DNA of 47,874 nucleotides, taken from an uncultured Oligella sp. (lineage in GTDB: Bacteria; Pseudomonadota; Gammaproteobacteria; Burkholderiales; Burkholderiaceae_B). The stretch is taken from positions 1 to 47,874 of the forward strand of contig CANROD010000012.1 of assembly GCA_947632105.1 (NCBI GenBank), read 5' to 3'. A model generated the notes under the pieces. The model had not been told where the DNA came from, did no database searches, and saw only the letters and a list, made by a program, of their open reading frames with translations. Made by a program: the position numbers and the translations under genes. Each line of letters starts with the position of its first letter. The stretch's first letter is position 1. Below, piece after piece: positions 18,836-28,659 of this stretch.

Positions 18836-18940
18836 CTTTAAGGGAGCTATTTTTATTCTTTACATAAACGCTCTATTATACCCCTGATTGAGCTGAGATT
18901 TAATCATAACTAGGGGCTAGGACAATCATTACTGAACCTT

Positions 18941-19261
18941 ATGAAAGCACATCGCATTCGGATTTTTTATTTAATTTCTTTCATTTCTGCCACTCTATTG
19001 CTTAGTGCTTGTCGTACGACGCCAATGTACGCTGAGGGTGATATTCATTTTGAGGTAACTTGTACAGAGCAGGGTGATACATGCCAAGAGCGGATGCGTG
19101 CAGCTTGTATAGAATATGATGGTCAGGTAATAGATGTTGAAATTACTAGAGAACGTTACCTTAGTGATGAGTTGAAGACTGAATTAAGGCAGCAGGGGCG
19201 TCAAGCGCGTTCTGTGCATGTGCTTTGTCGCCCACTTGAAAAAGCTGAGGATGAAGAATAA
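18941..19261 (+). CDS. Small cysteine-containing lipoprotein of unknown function
   Basis: A 106-aa predicted lipoprotein: basic N-terminus, hydrophobic core and lipobox LLSAC with the lipidated Cys at 24. The mature part has four more Cys (in VTCTE, DTCQE, AACIE and VLCRP), enough for two disulfides, and an acidic C-terminus (EDEE). I recognise no family. It stands alone, divergent from leuS and convergent with the LOG-family gene 31 bases away. The signal peptide and balanced codon use support a real gene. Confidence 0.7.
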   Translation: MKAHRIRIFYLISFISATLLLSACRTTPMYAEGDIHFEVTCTEQGDTCQERMRAACIEYDGQVIDVEITRERYLSDELKTELRQQGRQARSVHVLCRPLEKAEDEE

Positions 19262-19292
19262 TCGGTTACTATGTAAGGATTGCTAGTCCCGT

Positions 19293-20060
19293 TTATTTTA
19301 AGCCAAAGCCATTTACGTCAATGCAATGCTCTTTATGCTTTTGAACGATGTGCTGTACTATATTGTAAGGATCATCTTCGATAATAAATCGGTCGAAGTC
19401 GGTGGCAGATATGTAGCTACATCCCAACAGTTGCTCCTTTATCCAATCAACTAAACCACTCCAAAAATCACTACCTACAAAAATAATGGGTGCATAGTGT
19501 GCTTTACCTGTTTGGATTAAGGTTAAGGTTTCAAAGACCTCATCCATCGTGCCAAAACCACCGGGCATCATGATGTAAGCTGAGCTGTTCATAAAGAAAG
19601 TGGTTTTTCGTGAAACAAAGTACTTGAAGTATAGACTGTCAGACTGATACTGGTTGTCGTGCTGCTCGTGCGGTAGCTTGATGTTGAGGCCGACACTGTG
19701 GCCACCCGCCTCAAAGCAGCCCTTATTTGCTGCCTCCATGATACCGGGGCCGCCACCAGAAATGATACTAAAGCCAGCTTCAGCAAGCAATTTACTGATT
19801 TCTATTGTTTTGTTATAGTAAAAAGAGTTGCGTGGGGTGCGGGCACTCCCAAATACACTGACTGCTTTTTTAAGATCAATTAAATGCTCAGCTGCGGTAG
19901 CCAGTTCCTCAGAAATTTCTGATACCTGTCCTTTAATAGTTTCAGCCTTAGAAGCCTCTACCAACTTCATTTCTTGGCGACTGACGTTTTTACTGCAGTC
20001 AGTATTCTCTTCTACTGTAAGATCAGCATCTACAGTTAATTTTTCTTTATTGGTTAACAT
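19293..20060 (-). CDS. LOG family protein (cytokinin riboside 5'-monophosphate phosphoribohydrolase-like)
   Basis: Rossmann-fold protein of the LOG/TIGR00730 family, which cleaves nucleoside 5'-monophosphates to base and ribose phosphate. The family motifs GGGPGIMEAANKG and PGGFGTMDE are intact. The core begins near residue 66 (VSVFGSARTP), so the first ~60 residues are an extra, polar N-terminus. The ATG at 20060 has TAAGG 8 bases upstream but shares two bases with the divergent polA start; a later Met at 19970 (residue 31) is an alternative. No partner gene suggests the substrate. Confidence 0.85.
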   Translation of the reverse strand: MLTNKEKLTVDADLTVEENTDCSKNVSRQEMKLVEASKAETIKGQVSEISEELATAAEHLIDLKKAVSVFGSARTPRNSFYYNKTIEISKLLAEAGFSIISGGGPGIMEAANKGCFEAGGHSVGLNIKLPHEQHDNQYQSDSLYFKYFVSRKTTFFMNSSAYIMMPGGFGTMDEVFETLTLIQTGKAHYAPIIFVGSDFWSGLVDWIKEQLLGCSYISATDFDRFIIEDDPYNIVQHIVQKHKEHCIDVNGFGLK

Positions 20061-22794
20061 GAAAAAAACCTTATTACTTGTTGATGGCTCAAGTTATTTA
20101 TATCGTGCATTTTTTGCCATGCCTAATTTGCGGAATTCCGTAGGTGACCCTACGGGGGCACTTTATGGCGTAATGAACATGATGCGCAAGATAAATCAAG
20201 ATTATAATCCTGATTATATGGCCTGCGTATTTGATGCCAAAGGCAAAACATTTAGAGACGATATCTATAAAGAGTATAAAGGGAATCGTCCGCCTATGCC
20301 GGATGAACTGCGTTCTCAGATAAAACCGATCCATGATGCGATACGTGCAATGGGTTGGCCTGTTATAGCTATTGAGGGGGTTGAGGCTGATGATGTGATT
20401 GCCACTTTGGCTAAAAAAGCGACTGACAATGGCATTGACTCAGTGATATCAACAGGCGATAAGGACATGGCTCAGTTAGTCAACGAGAAGGTAACCCTAA
20501 TCGATACTATGAGCAATCATCTGATGGATATAGAGGGTGTAAAAACTCGCTATGGTGTGCAACCGGAGCAAATCATTGACTACTTGATGTTGATGGGTGA
20601 TACCGCTGATAATATCCCTGGTGTGCCTAAAGTTGGCCCTAAAACAGCGGCTAAGTGGTTGGAGGAGTATGGCACCTTAGATAATCTCATTGCTCATGCT
20701 GATGAGATTAAGGGTGTGGCCGGTAAAAACTTGCGAGAATTTATTCCTAATTTTGAGATGACTCGTCGTTTAGTTACGATTAAGCAGGATTGTACGTTGC
20801 CGGAGGAAATTGATACACCGGATGATTTGCGTCCGTTTAACCAAGACAAAGATACCTTAGTCGAAATTTACCAGAAGTACGGTTTTCGTACTTGGTTGCG
20901 TGATTTGACTGGCGACCCAGAGGCCATTCCAGAGCAGGATGCACGTGTTGAAGCAATTGTTATTCCCCAAGCGCCGACAGACATTGACTATCAAACGGTT
21001 ACTACGGAAACGCAGCTGGCTGATTTAATTACAACTCTTGAAGCTGCCGATATCGTTGCGTTGGATACGGAAACAGATGGTCTTTATTCTATGGGCGCGC
21101 GTTTAGTCGGCTTGTCAGTATCGGTCAAAGCGGGTCAGGCTTGGTATGTGCCGGTCGGTCATAATGGCTCAATGCTAGATGAGCAGATCGAGCAGCTCGA
21201 TAAGCAATTGGTTTTAGAGCAATTGCGTCCTTGGTTAGAAAATGATAAGGCAGCTAAAGTATTACAAAATGCTAAGTTTGACACCCATGTCTTAGCTAAT
21301 GAAGGGGTGAGTCTACGTGGTATTGAGCACGACACCATGTTAATGGCTTATGTGTTGGATTCCTCTAAGCGTGTTGGCATGGATGACTTGATGCAGCGTT
21401 ATCTGGCTCGTAGTGGTATTAGTTACGTGGATATTTGCGGTAAAGGTGCATCGGCCATTACTTTTGATCAAGTACCGATTGATAAGGCTTCTGAGTATGC
21501 CTGCGAAGATGCTGATATTACTTTACAGCTCTATCAAGTAATGCTGCCATTAATAGAGGCCGAAGAGGGATTTCATCGAATTTATCAATTAGAAATGAAG
21601 GTGTCGCCGGTTTTAACTATCATTGAGCGTAATGGTGTAAAAATTGATGAGAAGTCATTGTTGGAACAGAGTAGGATTTTTGCAGAGCGCCTAGATGAAT
21701 TAGAAAAAGAAGCGCATGAAATAGTGGGAGAGCCGTTTAATCTAAACTCACCACGTCAGCTTGGCACGATTCTTTTTGAAAAAATGGAATTACCAGTGAT
21801 TAAGAAGACCCCTAAGGGGGCGCCTTCTACTGATGAGGAAACGCTTAATAAATTAGCCGAAGATTTTCCACTGCCAAGATTGATTTTAGAGCACCGTAGT
21901 CTCGCCAAATTGAAATCGACTTATACAGACAAGTTGCCAAAGATGGTTTGGCCGGCAACAGGTAGGGTGCATACCAGTTATTCTCAAGCGTCGGTGGTCA
22001 CAGGTCGTTTATCGTCTTCTGAGCCTAATTTACAAAATATTCCAGTGCGCAGCGAAGAAGGTAAGCGGATTCGCCGTGCTTTTGTGGCTGAACCGGGTAA
22101 GGTAATTTTAGCAGCTGACTATTCACAAATTGAGCTAAGAGTGATGGCGCATATTTCTGGTGATAAGGGTTTGCGTCAAGCCTTTGCTGAGGGTAAGGAC
22201 ATTCACCGTAGTACAGCGGCTGAAATTTTCTCCGTGGACAAAATTGAGGATGTTACTGCAGAGCAGCGTTATTCAGCTAAAGCGATTAATTTTGGTTTAA
22301 TTTACGGGATGGGTGTCTTTGGTCTGGCTAAAAATCTAAACATTACCCGTGATGCAGCTAAAGTGTATATCGATCGTTATTTCGCTCGTTATCCCGGTGT
22401 AGCGAATTTTATGGATCGAATTAAAAAAGAGGCGACTGATAATGGTTTTGTCGAAACCTCTTTTGGTCGTCGCTTATGGTTTACTGAAATTCAAGGAGCT
22501 AAAGGACCGCGAAAAGCTAACGCTGAGCGGCAAGCGATTAATGCACCTATGCAAGGTACGGCGGCTGATTTAATTAAGATGGCCATGATCGCGGTGCAAG
22601 ACTTTATTGATGAGAAGCAGTTGAAGTCAAGCATGATTATGCAGGTACACGATGAGCTTGTGTTGGAAGTGCCGGAAGATGAGAAAGAGCTAATGACCAA
22701 GGTTTTACCTGAGCTAATGACGAATGTAGCAGAGCTAACAGTGCCTTTAGTGGCAGAAGTAGCAATTGGTGATAATTGGAGTGATGCAGAGTAA
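20059..22794 (+). CDS. polA: DNA polymerase I
   Basis: Repair and Okazaki-fragment polymerase (911 aa). The ATG at 20059 gives the standard MKKTLLLVDGSSYLYRAFFA-type N-terminus; a longer open frame reaching back to 19828 is only non-coding extension. All three activities look intact: 5'-3' nuclease in the first ~300 residues, 3'-5' exonuclease with DTETDG near 335 and YACEDADIT, and polymerase motifs ADYSQIELR (near 684), KAINFGLIYG and QVHDELVLEV. No clear ribosome site is seen. Promoter elements must lie inside the divergent LOG gene. Confidence 0.96.
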   Translation: MKKTLLLVDGSSYLYRAFFAMPNLRNSVGDPTGALYGVMNMMRKINQDYNPDYMACVFDAKGKTFRDDIYKEYKGNRPPMPDELRSQIKPIHDAIRAMGWPVIAIEGVEADDVIATLAKKATDNGIDSVISTGDKDMAQLVNEKVTLIDTMSNHLMDIEGVKTRYGVQPEQIIDYLMLMGDTADNIPGVPKVGPKTAAKWLEEYGTLDNLIAHADEIKGVAGKNLREFIPNFEMTRRLVTIKQDCTLPEEIDTPDDLRPFNQDKDTLVEIYQKYGFRTWLRDLTGDPEAIPEQDARVEAIVIPQAPTDIDYQTVTTETQLADLITTLEAADIVALDTETDGLYSMGARLVGLSVSVKAGQAWYVPVGHNGSMLDEQIEQLDKQLVLEQLRPWLENDKAAKVLQNAKFDTHVLANEGVSLRGIEHDTMLMAYVLDSSKRVGMDDLMQRYLARSGISYVDICGKGASAITFDQVPIDKASEYACEDADITLQLYQVMLPLIEAEEGFHRIYQLEMKVSPVLTIIERNGVKIDEKSLLEQSRIFAERLDELEKEAHEIVGEPFNLNSPRQLGTILFEKMELPVIKKTPKGAPSTDEETLNKLAEDFPLPRLILEHRSLAKLKSTYTDKLPKMVWPATGRVHTSYSQASVVTGRLSSSEPNLQNIPVRSEEGKRIRRAFVAEPGKVILAADYSQIELRVMAHISGDKGLRQAFAEGKDIHRSTAAEIFSVDKIEDVTAEQRYSAKAINFGLIYGMGVFGLAKNLNITRDAAKVYIDRYFARYPGVANFMDRIKKEATDNGFVETSFGRRLWFTEIQGAKGPRKANAERQAINAPMQGTAADLIKMAMIAVQDFIDEKQLKSSMIMQVHDELVLEVPEDEKELMTKVLPELMTNVAELTVPLVAEVAIGDNWSDAE

Positions 22795-22823
22795 TTCGGT
22801 CGTCTAATAGGTTTAATCTAAAA

Positions 22824-22863
22824 AATAAAAGCACCGTTTGTGAAATAAAACGGTGCTTTTATT
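22824..22863. terminator. Bidirectional terminator between polA and htpX
   Basis: A perfect 16-bp stem, 22824-22839 with 22848-22863, with an 8-base loop. The stem has A-rich and T-rich ends (AATAAAAGCACCG...), so it serves the convergent polA and htpX transcripts. Confidence 0.92.
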
Positions 22864-22880
22864 GTAATAGAGAGTAGTAA

Positions 22881-23753
22881 TTACATACTTAAGGCCTGAA
22901 TACGAACCTCTAATGGTGGGTGCGTAGAGAAAACATGGGCTAACTTGTGTCTATTTGAAATGCCTAGCGCCTGAATGTTTTCCGGTAGTTGACCTTCCTG
23001 CAGATGCTGTAATCTCTGCAGTGCTTTAATCATTGAACTTGGCGTACCCATCAATTGTGCTGCTCCTGCATCAGCTCTAAACTCACGTCGTCGCGAGAAC
23101 CACGCTACGATCATCGAAGCGATGACACCAAACACGATTTCTAAGACAATCACGGTAATGAAGTAGCCAGCACCTGTGCCTTCACGCTCATTTTTAAAGA
23201 CGGCACGATCAATGGCATAGCCGACAACACGAGCTAAGAAAATAACAAATGTATTTACCACACCTTGGATAAGCGCCATAGTAACCATATCACCATTGGC
23301 TATGTGAGCAACTTCATGCCCTAAAACTGCCGCTACTTCTTCTTCGTTCATCGATTGTAAAAGTCCGGTAGAAACGGCTACTAAGGCACTGTTTTTAAAA
23401 GCGCCTGTAGCAAAAGCGTTGGGAGCTCCTTCGTAAATTGCTACCTCCGGCATATTAATGCCTGCGCGTTGAGCAAATTGAGAGACGGTTTCAACCAACC
23501 AAGCCTCTTGTCTATTTGCAGGATTTCTTGGATCAATGACACGCGCTCTTGTGCTCATTTTGGCCATCGGCTTACTAATCAGCAAAGAAATGATTGAACC
23601 GGTAAAACCGACAATCATGGAGAAAACTAATAAAGAAGTGTAATCAATGCCTTGCGCAGTAAGCCATCTATTTAGGCCAAAAATACTGCTAGTGATTGAT
23701 AGCACTAAAATAATCGCTAAGTTGGTGCCTAAGAATAAAATAATGCGCATCAT
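22881..23753 (-). CDS. htpX: Membrane zinc metalloprotease HtpX
   Basis: Inner-membrane M48 protease that degrades damaged membrane proteins. The 290-aa chain has two N-terminal helices, then the zinc motif HEVAH (146-150), two more hydrophobic segments (about 160-180 and 190-215), and a third zinc-ligand Glu in [13 protein letters not shown]. Length matches the family. The start ATG has only a weak ribosome site (GGA, 11 bases before). Confidence 0.95.
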   Translation of the reverse strand: MMRIILFLGTNLAIILVLSITSSIFGLNRWLTAQGIDYTSLLVFSMIVGFTGSIISLLISKPMAKMSTRARVIDPRNPANRQEAWLVETVSQFAQRAGINMPEVAIYEGAPNAFATGAFKNSALVAVSTGLLQSMNEEEVAAVLGHEVAHIANGDMVTMALIQGVVNTFVIFLARVVGYAIDRAVFKNEREGTGAGYFITVIVLEIVFGVIASMIVAWFSRRREFRADAGAAQLMGTPSSMIKALQRLQHLQEGQLPENIQALGISNRHKLAHVFSTHPPLEVRIQALSM

Positions 23754-23883
23754 ATGATTTTCATTCCAAATTTATTGGGTAGGGATAGAATAATTAATAG
23801 TTTTTTGTATATTCAATAATAACAATATCGAGTGATAATTGTCAGTTGAATGTCAGTTTTAAAGTGCGATTTAGAAGTTTTAA

Positions 23884-24497
23884 ATACGTTTTCTCTGGAT
23901 ATTGCTCTCATCATTTATGTTTGCTTTGATGGGGGCGAGCGTTAAGTTTGCCAGTGAGCTAAATGTGCCTCTTCGATTGTGAGGGGATTGCCTTCCGTAA
24001 TACTGATTTTTGTTTGGGCGATTGCTACGAAGTATTCGCTGCATCCTAAAAACTTTAAATTGCATTTTTTGCGTAACTTGTTTGGTGTAATGGCATTAAT
24101 CTTTGCGTTTTACTGTCACTCCGTGATGCTGTTGGCGACAGCGACTACTTTGAACTATACCTCATCTTTATTTGTGGGTTTATGGGTGTTTATCAAGGGG
24201 ATGAAAGGAAAAAGAGATTGGTTCCGTTTTTTACTTGTTTATTAGGTTTTGCTAGTGTGCTTTTGGTTTTGAAACCTAGCTTTAGTGAAGAGCAGTACAT
24301 AACAATCTTGCTAGGTTTAGTATTGGCTATTTAGGCTGCTGTAATAGGACGATTTTTTTGCTGTTTTAATGGGTATGGTATTTTTGAGGGGTGTGCATGG
24401 CTTGCTTTTTTAGCATGGGGCTGCCGGAGTGATAGCAGTAGGGGCGGTTTGGATAACGGCTTTAAATGTACGGAAAACGATGAAAGTCTTAAGATAA
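23884..24497 (+). pseudogene. Decayed EamA/DMT-family transporter
   Basis: Fragments in different frames together spell an EamA drug/metabolite transporter. From 23884, FLWILLSSFMFALMG-ASVKFAS is a typical first helix, but it begins with ATA where a start codon is expected and stops at TGA near 23980. From 23979 to 24245 another frame carries RGLPSVILIFVWA and LATATTLNYTSSLF. From about 24231, LLGFASVLLVLKPSF continues in a third frame and meets a TAG near 24332. GVIAVGAVWITALN, ending at 24497, resembles a C-terminus. The total is also too short for the ~290-aa family, so much of the second half is deleted. It fills the 822-base gap between htpX and sseA. Confidence 0.85.
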
Positions 24498-24575
24498 TCA
24501 ATGTTCTTGTCTATACTGAGTTAATTGTTATTAAAGATTAAATAACCAAAAAAATTAGCATCAAAGGAGATAGCT

Positions 24576-25436
24576 ATGCAACCATTAATTTCAGTAAATG
24601 AGCTAAAGGACTTACTTCAACAAGGTGCTGCTGATACAAAAATCCATATTATTGATGTGCGCTCTGATTTACAGGATGAGGGCTTAGGACGGAGAGTTTA
24701 TCTAGAGGGGCATATCCCTAACGCCGTATTCTTTGATGTTAACGAAGATTTATCTATTACGCCAACGGGTAGCAATGGTCGTCATCCTTTGCCTGAGCGC
24801 AATGATTTTGCGGTTTTACTTGCATCGCGTGGTATGCAAGTAACAGATCATTTTGTCGTTTATGATGCCGCTAATAGTATGTTTGCTTCACGTCTATGGT
24901 GGATGTTGCGTTGGGTTGGGTGTGCTAATGTTCAGGTGCTCAATGGAGGGCTTCAGGCTTGGCAAGCAGCGGGTGATGGTCTAGATACATCGGACGTCGG
25001 TTTTGGGCCTGCTGTCGAATGGCAAGAGTCTCCGCGTTTGGTCGGTGGTCGCGTTAATGCGGATGAGGTTGAGGTTAATATCCGCTTACAGGACTTCTTA
25101 GTGGTTGATGCGCGTGCAGCTAGGCGTTTTAGTGGTGAGGATGCTGCGATGGATCCTGTAGCAGGACACATACCTGGCGCAGTTAATCGTCCTTTTACAG
25201 AAAATTTGGGTGTGAGTGCCCAATTCAAATCGGCCGATAGTTTGCGTGAAGAGTTTGCCCATTTGCTTGGTGTCCGTCCTTCAAGCGAGGTTGTGGCACA
25301 ATGTGGTTCCGGCATCAGTGCTTGCCATAACCTTTTAGCGATGGAAATAGCCGGACTTAAAGGAGCTAAGCTGTACTCAGGCTCTTGGAGTGAGTGGATT
25401 AGCGATCCAAACCGCCCAGTCGCTACTGGTTGTTGA
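24576..25436 (+). CDS. sseA: 3-mercaptopyruvate sulfurtransferase-type rhodanese
   Basis: Two-domain rhodanese (286 aa) that moves sulfur from 3-mercaptopyruvate (or thiosulfate) to an acceptor. The active-site loop CGSGISA, with Cys243, matches the mercaptopyruvate type (CGSGxTA) rather than the thiosulfate type (CRKGxT). The first domain ends near residue 140 and lacks a catalytic Cys, as usual. AAAGGAGA precedes the ATG. It follows the decayed transporter; a small inverted repeat (25453-25471) after the stop is too weak to call a terminator. Confidence 0.88.
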   Translation: MQPLISVNELKDLLQQGAADTKIHIIDVRSDLQDEGLGRRVYLEGHIPNAVFFDVNEDLSITPTGSNGRHPLPERNDFAVLLASRGMQVTDHFVVYDAANSMFASRLWWMLRWVGCANVQVLNGGLQAWQAAGDGLDTSDVGFGPAVEWQESPRLVGGRVNADEVEVNIRLQDFLVVDARAARRFSGEDAAMDPVAGHIPGAVNRPFTENLGVSAQFKSADSLREEFAHLLGVRPSSEVVAQCGSGISACHNLLAMEIAGLKGAKLYSGSWSEWISDPNRPVATGC

Positions 25437-25486
25437 TGCTAAGTTTTTTAGCCGTTAATTGATAGTTAACGATTTATGGAAAGTCA

Positions 25487-25515
25487 GCGACAAAAACTAT
25501 GGTTTTTCGTACAAT
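25487..25515 (+). promoter_or_regulatory. Candidate sigma70 promoter for xseB-ispA-dxs
   Basis: GCGACA (25487-25492, four matches to TTGACA) and TACAAT (25510-25515) are 17 bases apart. The predicted start of transcription is about 24 bases before the xseB GTG. Confidence 0.5.
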
Positions 25516-25546
25516 GTTGGATTGTTCAATTTAGTAGGAGGCTAGT

Positions 25547-25807
25547 GTGTCTGTTGACAAATCAGTTTTGCATGCTGAACAGCAGGAATTGCCCGAGCAG
25601 TTTGAAGATGCAATGAAGGAGTTGCAGGGGATTGTTCAGTCGATGGAAAATCAAGTATTGTCACTGGATGATGCACTTAAGGCGTACGAGCGGGGTATGT
25701 TGTTAAGCCGTGTTTGTCAGCAAAAGCTCGATGATGCGCAGCTGCAGGTACAGGTGCTACAGGATAATTTGCTCAAACCTTTGCCTCAAGATGTTGAAGG
25801 AAGTTAG
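25547..25807 (+). CDS. xseB: Exodeoxyribonuclease VII small subunit
   Basis: Small subunit (86 aa) of the single-strand exonuclease ExoVII. The typical FEDAMKELQGIVQSME and YERGMLL motifs lie in a helical hairpin. The start is a GTG with TAGGAGG 6 bases before it. It ends directly before the ispA ATG, giving the widespread xseB-ispA-dxs operon. xseA is not in the window. Confidence 0.93.
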   Translation: MSVDKSVLHAEQQELPEQFEDAMKELQGIVQSMENQVLSLDDALKAYERGMLLSRVCQQKLDDAQLQVQVLQDNLLKPLPQDVEGS

Positions 25808-26725
25808 ATGAGTCCAGAGCAGTCTTTTGAACACTGGTTGAGTTTTCATGTGTTGCCAATACTTGAATCTGCTTTAGAGCAGGCTCTTACTGATAGTGAT
25901 GAGAGTTCGTATTTAGCAGGATTGCATGAGGCGATGCGTTATGCCTGCCTAGGCGGTGGTAAGCGTATTCGTGCTGCATTAGTTTTGGCGGCAGGCGAGA
26001 TTGCTCATCCTAGTGAGCAGGTAGAACAAGCTAAAAAGGCTCTCGTTGCTGCAGCGACAGCGGTTGAACTGATTCATGCTTATTCTTTAGTTCATGATGA
26101 TATGCCTTGTATGGATAATGATCAGCTACGTCGTGGTAAGCCCACCGTACATGTTCAGTATGGTGAAGCTAATGCTTTATTAGTTGGCGATGCATTGCAG
26201 ACACTGGCTTTTGAAACTATCGCCAATATGCAGGTGGCACCAGCCCTAGTCGTCAAGGCAATACAGCTGCTTGCTGTTGCCTCAGGTAGTCGAGGTATGG
26301 TTGGTGGCCAGTATATGGATTTATCCTCAGTCGAGCAGCAGATTTCAAGGTCGCAGCTAGAGTTAATGCATCAGTTAAAAACTGGAGCCTTGATTAGGGT
26401 GAGTGTATTACTTGGTTCAATTACGGTAGCGACGAGTTATGAGGATCATTCCGCACTTAAAAAATACGCTGATAAGTTGGGTTTAGCTTATCAGGTGGTT
26501 GATGATATTCTTGATGCAACGATGGATACAGACGCCCTGGGTAAGACCGCGGGTAAGGATGAGTTAGACAACAAGCCTACTTATGTCAGCATCTTAGGTC
26601 TGGATAAGGCCAAGCAATTTGCTGAGTTATTGCATAATCAAGCGTTAGAGGCGATTATGCCTCTAGGTTCGCGTGCAGATAGATTGAGATCGTTGGCTGA
26701 GCTTATTATTTGCCGCCAAAGCTAA
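25808..26725 (+). CDS. ispA: Polyprenyl (farnesyl) diphosphate synthase
   Basis: Chain-elongating prenyltransferase (305 aa) that condenses isopentenyl diphosphate with allylic diphosphates to farnesyl diphosphate. The first Asp-rich motif [10 protein letters not shown] lies near residue 97, the second VDDILD near 231, and the GGGKRIR substrate motif near 53. The insertion between the two Asp residues of the first motif (DDxxxxD) is the bacterial short-chain type. It has AAGGA 6 bases before the ATG and no gap from xseB. Confidence 0.93.
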   Translation: MSPEQSFEHWLSFHVLPILESALEQALTDSDESSYLAGLHEAMRYACLGGGKRIRAALVLAAGEIAHPSEQVEQAKKALVAAATAVELIHAYSLVHDDMPCMDNDQLRRGKPTVHVQYGEANALLVGDALQTLAFETIANMQVAPALVVKAIQLLAVASGSRGMVGGQYMDLSSVEQQISRSQLELMHQLKTGALIRVSVLLGSITVATSYEDHSALKKYADKLGLAYQVVDDILDATMDTDALGKTAGKDELDNKPTYVSILGLDKAKQFAELLHNQALEAIMPLGSRADRLRSLAELIICRQS

Positions 26726-26733
26726 AGGTTGTG

Positions 26734-28614
26734 ATGAAAAGTTTGTTAAATAAAATAGAATCTCCTAATGATTTGAAGGAGCTCACACGCTGTCAATTGC
26801 CTGAGCTCAGTAAGGAGTTGCGTCAGTATATCTTAGAGTCAGTAGCAAAGACCGGTGGTCACTTGTCGTCCAATCTTGGTACGGTAGAGTTAACCGTTGC
26901 GTTGCATTATATTTTTAATACACCGCATGATCGGCTGACTTGGGATGTGGGTCATCAGGCCTATGCTCATAAGGTTTTAACTGGTCGACGTAATGAGCTA
27001 CCTTATATTCGTCAGCAGGGGCATATCTCTGGCTTTCCACGACGTTTTGAGTCTCCCTATGATGCTTTTGGTACGGCGCATTCTTCTACCTCTATTTCAG
27101 CAGCATTAGGTATGGCTGTAGCGGCACGAAACTTAGGCATTGACCGTCAGCATATCGCTGTAATTGGTGATGGTGCGATGACGGCAGGAATGGTTTTTGA
27201 GGCCTTAAACAACGCCGGTGATACAGAAGGGATTAATTTATTAGTTATCCTGAATGATAACGATATGTCTATTTCACCTCCTGTTGGTGCATTAAACAAG
27301 TACTTTAGTCGTTTGATATCGAGCGGCTTACCTCTTTACAAAGAAGCGAGTGATATGAGTAAGGTTATGTTGGGGCGGATGCCCGAACCAATGGCTGAAC
27401 TGGCGCGTCGCTTCAAGGGGCATGTTAAGGAACAGGCTAAAAGTTTGATGGGTGGTACTAGCTTATTCGATGAGTTCGGCTTTAGTTACGTCGGTCCTAT
27501 TGACGGTCATGACTTAGATGCCTTATTACCTGTTTTGAGTAATGTTAAGCGTTTAGGTGGTTTGCAGTTTGTGCATGTGGTTACCAAAAAGGGTAATGGT
27601 TATGAGTTAGCCGAGGCAGACCCTGTGCTCTATCACGGGCCAGGTAAGTTTGACCCTTCTGAGGGAGTTAAGTCTTCAGGAGCAGTGACTAAGCAAACCT
27701 TTACCCAGGTTTTTGGTCATTGGCTTTGCGATATGGCAGCGGCCGACGATAAATTGATTGCTATTACACCAGCGATGCGTGAAGGTAGTGGTTTAGTGGA
27801 GTTTGAGCAGCGTTTCCCTAAACGATATTTTGATGTGGGAATAGCTGAGCAGCATGCTGTGACTTTTGCGGGTGGTATTGCCTGTGAGGGTCTAAAGCCT
27901 GTTGTAGCGATTTACTCTACTTTCTTGCAAAGGGCTTACGATCAGTTAATTCATGACGTCGCTTTACAAAATTTAGATGTTACTTTTGCCTTAGATCGGG
28001 CTGGCTTAGTAGGTGCAGATGGTGCTACCCATGCGGGTAATTACGATATAGTCTATTTGCGTTGCATTCCTAATATGGTCGTGGCGGTCCCGTCCGATGA
28101 GCAAGAGAGTCGCTTGTTACTAAGCACCTGTTATCACTATGAAGGTCCAGCCTCGGTTCGTTATCCGCGAGGGGCAGGGGTTGGTGCTACAACTTCTACG
28201 ACTTTAGATGTTGTTCCACTAGGTAAGGCGATTTCACGTCGTCGAGGTTCCAAAGTGGCGGTTTTGGCTTTTGGTCCCTTGTTGCATGAGGCTATGTCTG
28301 TTGCAGATAAGTATGATCTAAGCCTAATTGATATGCGCTTTGTTAAGCCGCTTGATGAAGAGATGATCATGGAGCTCGCCAGCTCACACCAAGCTTTTGT
28401 CACTCTCGAAGAGGGGGCTCTTATGGGTGGAGCAGGTAGTGCGGTGATAGAGTTTCTTAATCGACGCGATATAAATTTACCAGTCTTGCAATTAGCCTAT
28501 CCGGACCTATTTATCGATCATGGCGACCAAAATGCGTTGAGAGCTCAGATTGGATTAGATGCTATGGGCATTGAGCAATCCATTCAGCATCGCTTTGCAG
28601 AGTTTTTGAAGTGA
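26734..28614 (+). CDS. dxs: 1-deoxy-D-xylulose-5-phosphate synthase
   Basis: First enzyme of the MEP isoprenoid pathway: thiamine-diphosphate-dependent condensation of pyruvate and glyceraldehyde 3-phosphate. The ATG at 26734 is chosen over an upstream in-frame TTG at 26710 because AAAGG lies 5 bases before it and it clears the ispA stop. In the 626-aa protein, GDGAMTAG (near 147) with LNDNDMS forms the ThDP-binding motif, and [11 protein letters not shown] marks the transketolase-like pyrimidine domain. It supplies the IPP/DMAPP used by IspA, its operon neighbour. Confidence 0.96.
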   Translation: MKSLLNKIESPNDLKELTRCQLPELSKELRQYILESVAKTGGHLSSNLGTVELTVALHYIFNTPHDRLTWDVGHQAYAHKVLTGRRNELPYIRQQGHISGFPRRFESPYDAFGTAHSSTSISAALGMAVAARNLGIDRQHIAVIGDGAMTAGMVFEALNNAGDTEGINLLVILNDNDMSISPPVGALNKYFSRLISSGLPLYKEASDMSKVMLGRMPEPMAELARRFKGHVKEQAKSLMGGTSLFDEFGFSYVGPIDGHDLDALLPVLSNVKRLGGLQFVHVVTKKGNGYELAEADPVLYHGPGKFDPSEGVKSSGAVTKQTFTQVFGHWLCDMAAADDKLIAITPAMREGSGLVEFEQRFPKRYFDVGIAEQHAVTFAGGIACEGLKPVVAIYSTFLQRAYDQLIHDVALQNLDVTFALDRAGLVGADGATHAGNYDIVYLRCIPNMVVAVPSDEQESRLLLSTCYHYEGPASVRYPRGAGVGATTSTTLDVVPLGKAISRRRGSKVAVLAFGPLLHEAMSVADKYDLSLIDMRFVKPLDEEMIMELASSHQAFVTLEEGALMGGAGSAVIEFLNRRDINLPVLQLAYPDLFIDHGDQNALRAQIGLDAMGIEQSIQHRFAEFLK

Positions 28615-28659
28615 TTTGTCGTTACTGTAATCGCTCGAATCTTATTGTGTAGGAATTTA

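Noticed and set aside
19828-20058. 77-residue N-terminal extension of polA
   Set aside because: It runs antisense through the LOG gene and the standard PolA N-terminus starts at 20059.
24953-25315. Minus-strand frame inside sseA
   Set aside because: Antisense to the second rhodanese domain; low-complexity product without motifs.
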